From the NCBI GenBank assembly GCA_011032825.1, contig JAADJZ010000004.1, positions 1,054,001 to 1,118,000 of the forward strand: DNA of 64,000 bases, written 5' to 3'. Source of the stretch: Massariosphaeria phaeospora (taxonomy: Eukaryota > Ascomycota > Dothideomycetes > Pleosporales). Of this stretch, positions 23,202 to 32,501 are shown in pieces (the stretch's first letter is position 1; each line of letters starts with the position of its first letter). The notes beneath the pieces were generated by a model. That model ran no database searches, had not been told where the DNA came from, and saw only the letters and a list, made by a program, of their open reading frames with translations. The position numbers and the translations under genes were made by a program.

Positions 23202-25163
23202 CTATTCAATCAACGAACGTGGCCATGGAAACAAGAAATCCTTGGCTCTTTCTCCATCAAAAAAGCACAGTCCGTTCACCCATCTCTTAGTTCTTAGCGC
23301 CTCGTATCCACACTCAGCACGTCCGTCTCTGCTCACTTCCAAAGACACATATTTCGCAGGGAATCTGGTCACCTGACCATCGCTAGAATCCTTGCGAGCA
23401 CGACTCCAGGATGTAAAAAGAAACGACTTTCTTGGATCTCCGGATGAATAGTAGTCCCTCACAAAAATTGCTCGGTAACTGCTATACGATTTTGGGTGCT
23501 TGAGAATTGGTAGGCCAAGTTGAAGTGGTTTCCCTGCATCCATCGCCTTAACGATATGGTCTGCCATAATTTTTAGGATAGATCCTGACGCCCATTCATT
23601 GCGCTTCGAGGGTGGCGGTTGATCGTTTCCTAGGAAGTTTTCCAGGTCCTTAGCGAGCTGTTTATAGCCAAGATGGCGTATCAAACGAGCGAGATCTTGT
23701 AAACGCCTGTGGCGATACTCCCTAGACCCAGTTTCCTCCTTTTCGGAGGAGGGTATTGGGAGGAGCTGATTAGGTGGAAGAATTCTGCATACCTTCCACA
23801 TCATGCCCCTAGCTCTTATACCAGCGTCGAGAAGCTTTACGTTGGAAAAGCGGCAATGCTTCATAAAGGTGAGCTCACCTCTTTCGACAGGCGCTTCTAG
23901 GCTGATAGCCTGATGTTGGAGAAATGCAAAGACATCATGAGCAAGCTTGCCCGGATGATCAGTATTATTGTTGATAATCTCCCCGTTCGATAGGTATAAA
24001 GCGAGGATGCAAATGCTCAGGCTGCTTCTTGACCTCTTGACCCTTGTTGGATCCAGTCGAATTGAATAATCAAGGCAATTAGCGGAAATAGTAGGTATAT
24101 CTGAGGCGTGCCTTATCGTACGGTGGCTTAGATCGTGCAAAACGGTTGGCGACATGGCTTTACGGATCATGTTTCCGGTCGCTCCTCGACCGTACCTGTG
24201 AAGAACACTGTATTTACCAGCCTTTCTTAGAATTTTGTTGCAGGTTTCTTCAACACCCGGATCCTGAGCCATGCGCTCACGGTAAGCTAAGCAGAACAAC
24301 GTTGCGTACTTTCGGAAATTAGCTGAGTTGACCACCAGTTCTCCAGAAAGATCGCCCAGGTGATCTTTCATGTCTGATCTGAGAAGTGTCGAACAGCAAC
24401 GTATTAGCAGCCACATTCGAATGTCAGAGATATAATCCTCTTGAAAGGCCCACGCACTTTGCCACCACGGATCATCTGTGATGCAGAGCAAGAACTGCAG
24501 TGTGGCATTGGCGGCCTTTGTATCAACGTTCGCTCCCATTGTGGGCCCCTGCTCGCTTTCCTTTACTGTACACCCTCTTAAAAGATTTCCTAGTGTATCC
24601 AACTCTTGCTGGGTCTTAATGTGTACCCAGAGGCACCCAACTGCCGCTTCGCAGTTCTTGTATACCAGGTCCATAGCCTGCACTTTGACATTCCTTTCGT
24701 GCCGATCTTGCTGTTTGATGGACAGCTGATCAATCCAAAATGGGGTGTCCTCTCTTCGATAGTTTTGATTGGAGATATACTTTGCATAACTAATGATTCG
24801 GCCAAGCAGGGCGTCCCTCAATTTCAGACGTCTTTCGGATGATGAGAGGCGGTAGTTCCTGTTGGCGCTGTCTTCTCCAGGTGAAAGTCTCCAACAATAA
24901 GAGACAGCTATGTATTTTTGAGAAAATAAGTCGGTCTCAACTATTTCCAAAGTGTTGGCCGGCGTGTTTCTGCTTGCGTTTCTTGATTGCGAAGGGTTGC
25001 CGCCTGGTTTTGCAAGCCGGAAGCACTTCAGAACCTTCATCGAGTCAAGGGATTTCTCATTTGCAACTGAGTAACCTTGTCCGATTTCCAACAGTCTCCT
25101 GGATAAAGTACGGGGGCCGCATCCTCGAATGTCTTTCAGTGGGGTATTGTGATCTTGTCTCAT
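23202..25163 (-). CDS. Heterokaryon-incompatibility (HET) domain protein
   Basis: A single uninterrupted frame of 653 codons. HET-domain proteins act in the cytoplasm in fungal allorecognition, where activation leads to cell death after fusion of unlike hyphae. The N-terminal third carries the HET signatures: YIAVSYCW at residues 84-91, FWIDQLSIKQQD at 142-153, a following RN..VQAMDLVYKNC helix to about 171, and a DDPWWQSAWAFQEDY segment at 231-244 that matches the usual WW.R.W..QE motif. The usual W[IV]D..CI.Q is changed to WIDQLSIKQ, with Cys replaced by Ser. The C-terminal 400 residues have no domain I recognise. The start is the first ATG of the frame; the frame extends upstream without another ATG. 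The next gene upstream (25.9 kb) is on the same strand. No RIP damage is seen, although RIP blocks lie 3 kb away. Confidence 0.9.
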   Translation of the reverse strand: MRQDHNTPLKDIRGCGPRTLSRRLLEIGQGYSVANEKSLDSMKVLKCFRLAKPGGNPSQSRNASRNTPANTLEIVETDLFSQKYIAVSYCWRLSPGEDSANRNYRLSSSERRLKLRDALLGRIISYAKYISNQNYRREDTPFWIDQLSIKQQDRHERNVKVQAMDLVYKNCEAAVGCLWVHIKTQQELDTLGNLLRGCTVKESEQGPTMGANVDTKAANATLQFLLCITDDPWWQSAWAFQEDYISDIRMWLLIRCCSTLLRSDMKDHLGDLSGELVVNSANFRKYATLFCLAYRERMAQDPGVEETCNKILRKAGKYSVLHRYGRGATGNMIRKAMSPTVLHDLSHRTIRHASDIPTISANCLDYSIRLDPTRVKRSRSSLSICILALYLSNGEIINNNTDHPGKLAHDVFAFLQHQAISLEAPVERGELTFMKHCRFSNVKLLDAGIRARGMMWKVCRILPPNQLLPIPSSEKEETGSREYRHRRLQDLARLIRHLGYKQLAKDLENFLGNDQPPPSKRNEWASGSILKIMADHIVKAMDAGKPLQLGLPILKHPKSYSSYRAIFVRDYYSSGDPRKSFLFTSWSRARKDSSDGQVTRFPAKYVSLEVSRDGRAECGYEALRTKRWVNGLCFFDGERAKDFLFPWPRSLIE

Positions 25164-25886
25164 TGTATGCAAGTTTTCCAGGTTGATGAAGATGGCGGGG
25201 TATAAAGTGTTGTGAGATTTAAAAAGCTATAGTACTAGGGTATTACGCAAAAGTAGGATATAACAATACAACTAGGCAGCAGCTTTTGGAGCGAACGCCA
25301 AGACGCTGTTGCGGGGTCACCGGCGAATGCGCGTCCGGTCTTAGGAGCGACGTTGTCATGAAATACGTTGGGTAATTACGATCAATGCAGCTTGACGCGG
25401 ACGTCCAGCATAGGGACGTAATACGGGATAGATCTATAGCAGACGGAAGATGCGGTTTTTGGGCAGAAAGGCTCGGTTCTGCGAGGTGCGACTGGAGATT
25501 CCTCAGATGGGCAAGTCACGTGTTGATTCCCCCATCAAAACTTCGAACTTATCATTACCTTTGTCATTACAACAAATTCGCCACTGTGTTTTACCTAGCA
25601 GATTGCGGCGCAATTGCGAATATTCACATCATGCCAGCTGTTCCTATTGTCTGTGAATGATGGGAATTCGCATCTAGGGATTAGCAGCCAGGGTTACGTC
25701 ACGAATGGGAATTTGCGGATGGAACGGTTCAGGGAGCACGCTTTTCATATCATGCTACTCGCTGTTGGCACGTCGGACGTGCCAGCGCCCGTATCCTAGG
25801 CTACCAACGCCACGCTACGCCACGACCGCATGGCTAGGGAACAGGTGAGCCTACTCGGACTCGTAGCCGGAACTCTTGGAATCGTA
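25164..25886. other. Intergenic, presumed HET promoter region
   Basis: No gene supported. Short frames on both strands do not resemble known proteins. This holds whatever promoter drives the HET gene leftward. Confidence 0.45.
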
Positions 25887-26698
25887 CTAGCCGCCAGTTA
25901 GGACGATTCTGTTAGCCTTGACCCACTTCTGCATCTTAAGGACCGACGCGGCGGTGGGCGGTTGCGGCTGCTGGGGGTCGTTCGCGATGACGTCGACCTT
26001 TGGGGACCATCTGACGATGCGCCACTGGGCAATCAAGCTAGCGTGGTTGAAGAAGCCGTAGGTACCTAGAGGCGTCAGCGTACTGCGGAGCCCGATACAG
26101 TAGGTGGGGGGACCGTACGGTGAAACCAGCGGTGTCCTTTGTCGACCTTGCAGTAGGCGGGGTTAGGCCAGATCTCCACGGAGGTGGTGAAGAAGTAGGT
26201 GAAGAGTTGGTCGCGGAGAGTTGATAGCGGCATCCAGGTCTCGTGCTGGAGCGTGAACTTCTTAGGCCCGTATTCGACTCGCAATGTCGTAGGATCGCAG
26301 AATCCCAAGGTCTGGGTCTCTCGAACGTGTGCCCATATCTCGTTGTCGTCGTTGTCCTTGTGCCTGCCGCGGTAGACGTGCACGCGCCAGTGGTGGTACC
26401 ACTTGTAGGCCTTGCCGATGTTGTCCACGGTCTCGACGTGGCCCGTGTCCGTATCGAGTTCGACGAAGAAAGCGTCGCACATGAGCACGAACGAGGTAGC
26501 AGAGGGCGAGGTTTCGACGTTAATAAAGCCGGCCGATCGAGCTGGGAGCTGAGGAGTCTGGGCGAGGTTCGGAGGAATCGTGGCCGGGTTGAAGGCAGCC
26601 GCGGTGCCGAAAGTAGGGATGGCGGCGTACTGCACCATATTGACGAGCGTGTCCTTCATCCACGATAAGCGATCGGCGAGGCCGCCCGGGAGGCGCAT
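25887..26698 (-). CDS. Protein of unknown function, two exons
   Basis: Proposed exons are 26119-26698 and 25887-26065 (minus strand), joined across a 53-bp intron (26066-26118) with donor GTACGG, branch GCTGAC and acceptor CTCTAG. The splice restores frame and gives 252 residues ending KANRIVLTGG. The start used is the ATG at 26696-26698. A 5' exon is possible: an intron-like segment at 26726-26796 (donor GTACGT, branch CTAAT, acceptor CCAG) would join a frame ending ARSSS in phase. The product has no signal peptide or membrane segment. It is rich in Trp and Tyr (KAYKWYHHWRVHVYRG) and has a proline-rich loop near the C-terminus. I do not recognise a family. Codon use is host-like. Confidence 0.6.
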
Positions 26699-27374
26699 GC
26701 TGGGCAAGGCGGGCTGGGGGAGGGTCTGGTAGCAGGACGAACGGTGCACATTAGTGGGAGTTGTCTAAGGTCGAGATCGCCGGGGCGTAAACGTACCGAG
26801 CTGCTGCGTGCCACCTGGCTTAGTGTGGGAGCGAGAGGGACGGACGTGGGTCGCGCTGGCTGCAAGGGTGGAGGGTGGAGGAGAGGAAACGGGGTGCGGC
26901 GGGAGGCTCTGCGTGCAGAGGGTGGAGGAAGGAAACCATGGTGGGGTAGGAAAGGTCGGAGCGCGGAAGGTCGGGGAAGGGCGATGGAGGCGAGATGATA
27001 GAATTTCGAGGGTGGCGGGGTGGGGGAAGAGACGGAAGGTGAGAGAGCTCCAGGAGCGGAGGGCAGAGGGAAGGGGCCAACGCGTTAAGCTGGTCCATAG
27101 AGATGAGCACGGTCGAGTGGCGAACGAAGATGAGCGTGAGCGTGAAGGTGAATTCAGAACGTGACGGCGCATAGTATCTATCTTTGCGAGGAAAGAAAAC
27201 AGGCAGGTACGGGCGCAGTTGGTATTCGGCCTCCATGGCCACCGCTGGCGAGCCTGGCCTTTCTTCAGGAGGGAGAAGGCGTCGGCCATGCTTATGACAG
27301 GATTGTCTACGGCTCTCAAGGAGCCTTCCATTATAGCCTTATCCAGCGCCCCCTAGTATTGTCCTATATAGCCC
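26699..27374. other. Intergenic, or 5' part of the unknown gene
   Basis: Several long low-complexity Pro/Ser/Arg frames overlap on the minus strand. One may supply a first exon for the unknown gene at 25.9-26.7 kb. A TC-rich/AG-rich strand asymmetry at about 26830-27060 looks like a pyrimidine-rich fungal promoter or leader rather than coding sequence. Confidence 0.35.
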
Positions 27375-28869
27375 CTACTCTTCCCGCAGTCTTTTGAGTG
27401 GCGGTGACGACAATTCCGGCGTCGGTAGTTGCGCATCGAATCTCGGCGCAGTAGCGAGCGGATGCCCCACTGGTGCTGCGGGGTTGGACATGGTGTCGGA
27501 TGAAGACATCGACTTCTTTGACTGTCCCCGCTTCGGGCTTCGCGTCCGCGGTGGAGGAAGTGGTAGACTGGCGATGGCAGCTTTGATGTTGTCCAGCCGT
27601 GCACTAACAGCGTACTCGAGGATGTTGCGGAGCATCTTACGCATGTCGACCATGCTGGTATCCCTGGGTGTCAGCGGCCTCAGGAAGGCCTGGCTGATGA
27701 GCTCCATGTGATAGTCCGCTCCTCCATCTTCTTTGGTCTCGAGCCAATGCACCCAGAGTTTCGCACTGTCGGTGTCGGTAGTCAGCGAGAAATGCGCCGT
27801 GTCGACGATCGACGGGGTGTGCTGTGCGTTCTGGTAGAAGTCGTGGAGACTGCGCACGATGGCTGCTCCGTCTCGCGCACCCTGTAACGAAGCATGATAG
27901 TGGCCTTCTCCGCTTTTTTGGCTCTTCCACTGGCAAGTGAGGAACGGGAAGTGCAGCTGCGTAGTCAACGCGTGTCTGTCGTGTCATGTCAGCTACGATA
28001 CGGCTGGCTTGCAACGTGAAAGCAGCCTACCTTGCAATCTTATCCTCCTCTGTCCGCTCCAGCGCTGCCTTTGAGCGTGGATCCATCGAGTGTGCATCCT
28101 GCTGGGTAATGTAGCCGACAGCATGATCGGGCCGCGGTTGCTCAAGAGCGCCATATTGTCTCTCCACCCATTTGTCCGGCGCGGCAGGTAACCAGTGGCG
28201 GCCGAACGTGACCTCCGGAAGCACCTGAATAAGCTCCTCGCCGTCGTCGATCTCCGTCTTGAAGAGCAGATCCCCCGCGAGCATCTCCTTGCCCTGCGGT
28301 TCGTTCATGCCGCGCGTTCTCCTCGAATTCCGGGCAAGCCGCGCCGCTGACGGTGTGGTTGGCTTTCGCATGTCCATGACAACCTCATCGATGTGTTTCC
28401 GCAGCGTTTCCGGGATATCGCCGCGGTGTATAAATATGCCATGTGCCGCCTGCCGTCTGTCGATATCCTTGGCGGGCTCGGTGGAAACGGAGGCCTCACT
28501 AACTGCGGTAGACTGTGCCATCGGAGAATGCAACGTGTCCCAGAGCTCGAGATTCTCGCTTGTGAGACTTGTGGGTGCGGTGGAGGGCGCGTCGGTCGCG
28601 GGTTCGTTGGAGGGCGGGGCCGTGGAGGAAGCTCGAAGTCGAGGAGATTCAGCAGTCTCTGGCGGTTCTGGCTGAATATCGATGGAACAAAGAAAGAGCT
28701 CCTGGCTGGCGGTCGCTGGCTCTGGATTTACGAGAGGAGATTCGGCTTCGTAGAAGATTTGTTGGGGCGAGGAGTGCGAGGCTGGAGGACTTGGAAGAGC
28801 GCAGCGCGCCCGCTTAGGAGATGAGCGGGCGACGTCTGGATCTTCGGACGCTGCGCGCTTTCCGAGCAT
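27375..28869 (-). CDS. PD-(D/E)XK-like domain protein (DUF7924-like), two exons
   Basis: Exons 28031-28869 and 27375-27975 (minus strand) join over a 55-bp intron (27976-28030; donor GTAGGC, branch GCTGAC, acceptor GACAG) to give 479 residues from an ATG at 28867-28869. The first 150 residues are Ser/Pro/Glu-rich and disordered, with a basic SSPKRARC stretch that could be a nuclear signal. The fold-like part runs from about 190 to 420. PDHAVGY (Asp248) and HFPFLTCQWKS (Gln295, Lys297) sit where the Asp and Glu-X-Lys of PD-(D/E)XK nucleases fall, followed by QGARDGAAIV. Here the Glu is Gln. The C-terminus has an SPKRGQSKK basic patch. I recall this arrangement from fungal DUF7924-type proteins, but that assignment needs a profile search. 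Activity is not established. A Tc1-type transposon sits 126 bp upstream of the start. Confidence 0.72.
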
Positions 28870-28995
28870 GAAGGCGAGAGGAGGGAGGAGGTGTGGTGTC
28901 TTTTGGTGATGGTGGTGGTGGTGGTGTTGACGCTAGAGGGTTGTTGTTGTTCCTTTGGCACAAGTCTGTGCTCGCGGTAGTTGCCGGCTCAAATA

Positions 28996-30712
28996 CGAGG
29001 AGCTCGTATTTAGTGTGTCATAAGCGAAATCTTAGCCTCCCATCCCATCTCCGTTCCGAACAGCCCACCACATTAAAAGCGACTTAACTTTATCAATTTA
29101 CACCCAAAACTTACAAATAATGGCTCGAATTAATCGCAGAACGGAGTTCGATTATTCTACGCCAAAAGAACGATGCAATAAGACCCGCCGGAGGGAGCTT
29201 AATCCAGTGCAGAGAGCCTTCGTCGCGGGGGCAGTTCTCCACGGCAATGCATCAGTCAATTCATGCGCCAAACTGCTAGGTGTTGATCAAGGGGGGCTAT
29301 CCAAGATGCTGCAGAAGGTGAAGAGCAGGGCAGAAGAGTCAGGCCTCCCTATTACAGATCCAATTCACTATGAGAACGATATAGGGCGTGGGAGACCTCA
29401 CCTCCTTACACAACAACAAAAGGAAGAGATCATCCATATAGCCACCCAAGATCGTGAGCACCGCGAGAAGGAGTCATGGCAGGCAATAGCGCATAGAGAT
29501 TTCGCCCATATACCTCATATTTCGAAATCTACGTTCGAAAACGTCATGTACGAAGCTGGCTACGCACGTAGGGCACTAGGTTTTAGGCCTACTTTGACTG
29601 ACGATCAATGTACTACTCGCTATAAGTAGGCCCTTGCTCACAATCCTGATAAATACGAGAGAGGAGATGGCAAGGGGTTCAACTTCCGGCAAGTTGTATA
29701 CACTGACGAAACGCCTGCTCGCGTTGGAGAGCAGAGAGGCATGAAAAGAGCTTGGTGTAAACCCAAAAAAGAGTATCATAAAGATGTCAAGAAGCCGAAG
29801 CTTCGTAATACCTGCACCTTGCAGTTTTACGGCGCTTTTACATACAGAGAGAAGGGACCTGGCCACATATACACCAAGGAAACCAAAGAGGAAAAAGCTG
29901 TGGCCGCCAAAGCTCTACAGAAAGAGAAAAAGGAGAACAAGGCTCAACGGCAGAACCTTGTTCCGCTTGCCCAGCGTGTTTTACGCTCTATGGGAGACTC
30001 TGAAATCAACTCCCGCAAACAGGCCTGGCGCAAAGATTTGGAGCACACGCGTGGGGACCGTACACGGGGGGGAATTGACGGTTACAGACATCGTGAGGAG
30101 GTGCTCAAGCCTCTACTTGTGCCTTGGATCAAGCAGCTTCAACAGAAAGGCAAAACTGACGTCGTACTGTTAGAGAACGGTGCCCTAGCACACGCCTCAA
30201 AGATTGCTACAGAGTTTCTAGAGGTCTCACACGTCTCTAAGTTGCCTTGGCCCGGCCACTCACCCGACGTCAACGCGGAGGAGCATGCTTGGCTATAGAT
30301 TAGGTGTCACATTACAAAAGATTACTCGCCGTCAACCTGCGAAAGCGAGTGCCGCAAACACTAGGAGGAGGAGTGGCAAAACCTGCCTATAGAGGCAATC
30401 AACAGGTGGATTGATCACGTCCCTGAGATTGTACGCAGGATCATTGATTATGGAGGCGATAATGACTTCTATGGGTGAAGATAGGGGGGATAGTCATTAG
30501 TAAGTAGCATTGGGTCGAGGGACCTCCTAAAACACCAAATCTTGGCCTCATCTTTTCCTATTTAGACTATGTTATCCAGAACATCGAGGTCGCACATAAA
30601 TATCACGAATAAATGCGTATTTAGCCGATTTTGTATGTGATTTTGTATAATGGGGGGGTCTTGGGAGCATGACCAAGATCTCGCTTATGACACACTAAAT
30701 ACGAGCTCCTCG
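28996..30712 (+). mobile_element. Tc1/mariner-type DNA transposon, inactivated
   Basis: Inverted ends of about 43 bp (28996-29038 and 30670-30712) begin CGAGGAGCTCGTATTTAGTG and differ only by transitions. TA flanks the element (28994-28995 and 30713-30714). The length of 1717 bp is normal for Tc1/mariner. It holds one transposase frame. RIP is slight: the element is not AT-rich, yet the few stops and the one lost catalytic residue all fit C-to-T or G-to-A. It lies in the upstream region of the PD-(D/E)XK-like gene. Confidence 0.92.
29120..30478 (+). pseudogene. Tc1/mariner transposase with three nonsense codons and a lost catalytic Asp
   Basis: A single phase runs for 453 codons from ATG 29120 to TGA 30476-30478, broken only by TAG at 29627-29629, at 30296-30298 and near 30361. 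The N-terminus is a helix-turn-helix (NSCAKLLGVDQGGLSKMLQ). The catalytic region has VVYTDETPARVG for the first Asp and HSPDVNAEEHAW for the Glu. The second Asp site reads LLENGALAHAS, where the family has EDGAP or EDNAP, so Asp became Asn (GAC to AAC). All defects are RIP-type transitions and there are no indels, so the copy died by point mutation alone. Confidence 0.9.
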
Positions 30713-30714
30713 TA

Positions 30715-31079
30715 CTAGACATTGATTTTGGATGACGCACAAGCGGGCGGAGAAAACGAGCGCTTAGGTTAGCTGCCGCTAGCAACTCAACACCAAAAAT
30801 ATGAGCAATACGAGCCTTAGATTCGAACAGAAAACAACAACGATAGTAGCCAAATACGGTTTGTATAGCGCTGGGACTGGCAAAACATATTTTACAGTAC
30901 TAATTTGGGTGCAGCATGATGGCTTGCCGGTTGCCCGATAATCAGCCGAGCCTCTAATCCCTTTTCGGGGTGTACGAGGTGTTTCGCAGAGCACCAATAT
31001 TATTAGGACTAAGAAGGGGATCGCCTACCGGTAACGTTAGAAGCGAGCTTAGCGGTGCTGGCGACGATCAACTAACGAT
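30715..31079. other. Intergenic, nothing recognised
   Basis: No gene seen between the Tc1-type element and the minisatellite. Confidence 0.5.
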
Positions 31080-31440
31080 CAACGCTCTGGCGACAATGTC
31101 TTTAGCGATGTGATAAAAATAGTGTCTCTGGCGATGCTAGGACCCACCTGTCGCCAAACGCTGTCGCCAGAGTTACCAGGACCACCCGTCGCCAGAGACA
31201 CTCATCGCCAGAGACACCAGGACCCACCCGTCGCTAGAGACGCTGTCGCCAGAGTTACCAGGACCACCCATCGCCAGAGCTCATCGCCAGAGACACCAGG
31301 ATCCACCCGTCGCTAGAGACGCTGTCGCCAGAGTTACCAGGATCCACCCGTCGCTAGAGACGCTATCTCCAGAGTTACCAGGACCACCCGTCGCCAGAGA
31401 CTTCCACACGTCGCGAGATACCCATCGCCAGAGACTGGTG
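31080..31440. repeat. CGCCAGAG minisatellite
   Basis: More than a dozen variants of a core TCGCCAGAG (or TCGCTAGAG) are spaced by GACACCAGGACCCACCCG-like or GTTACCAGGACCACCC-like linkers. The GTTACCAGGA linker recurs at about 31172, 31253, 31332 and 31373, so the units are about 40 bp and pair into about 80-bp higher-order units. There is no conserved reading frame. It sits between the transposon and the dynamin gene. Confidence 0.85.
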
Positions 31441-32501
31441 AGTGATTATCTTGTTCATACCTACCAAAGACTGAGGAGATCGGACGCATATGTATATCCT
31501 CAGTCACTTATCTACGCGAAGGTGGGCCGGAAGAAGGGCCTACTTGGGAACCACTCGGGAAGAGACCAGAAGACAAAGGCAACGTAATAAAAGATGGAAA
31601 GGGCCCAAAAGATAAAGGGGTTTAAATTAAAAAGATCCCAGCTTATGGTCAGGTAAGGAGATAAAGCCCTTAATGCGTCTTTTACTAAGATGTCCTTAGG
31701 TACGTACAATGTTCTACCCACACAATTAATAAATTATGCAGATTTTAAGGATTTCGTCTCCACTATTCCTTAGTTATCTTAGTTAAGCAACTATAAGGCG
31801 CCGTCAGCCAGTCTGCGAGCTGCAACAGGTTCGCTAAGATAATCATCTACGTGAATCCCCACAACAAGGCTATGTTCAGGGCTACCGTTATGGGTGGCAG
31901 CCCTTAGGCATGCAAACTAAGCGATAGTGTTAAGAGCCTGCTCCGGTTAAACGTTGCGAACCAGCTTTAAAGATCTCCTGATGCTGTTTGTCAAGAGCAT
32001 GGTTATGCCGCATTTACCAACGTCAGATTCACCTACACTGCGGCCAAGCTCGACCAAAGCATCCGTTGCTAACCACCTAGCCCGCCCGTTCCAGTTGATA
32101 ACGGTCGCGAAATCGAATGTTCATACGTCGTTTTTGCCCGGTCACCTGGTGCGCCCGCAGAGTCTCTCCCGACAAGGATGGCGTGGCCATCGTTCTCCTT
32201 TGCACGGCTACGTACTACAGCCAGCTCACGAGTTTCTTCACCTTGGTCGCCGTTGTGGAGGACAGCTCAATGTGATGCAGCTGGCATGGGAGATAAGCAT
32301 GTATTCAGCTACCTACGTGCTCGCTTCTCGGGGTGCGGAGGAGCTGCTATATGCTATACATAATGTGCCAACGAATCCTCAGGAGGCTGCAGAACCCACC
32401 CACAGTTAAGGAAAAGACACCATCAAGCTGCTGGCAGCCGTCAACCGGTTAATCCTCTGACCGGAATACCCATCAAACGTTACACTCAACACCTTGCTAA
32501 G
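31441..32501. other. Intergenic downstream of the dynamin gene
   Basis: A plus-strand frame of 151 codons (31954-32409) and an overlapping one (32178-32363) exist, but neither is recognisable and they conflict in phase. No intron signals make them consistent. I leave the stretch unassigned. Confidence 0.4.

Noticed and set aside
26765..27331. A 188-codon minus-strand frame
   Set aside because: Its product is Ser/Pro-rich and comes from a pyrimidine-rich strand; it conflicts in phase with the better-supported gene at 25.9-26.7 kb.
31954..32409. A 151-codon plus-strand frame
   Set aside because: It overlaps another frame of equal quality in a different phase, has no intron logic, and the product is unrecognised.
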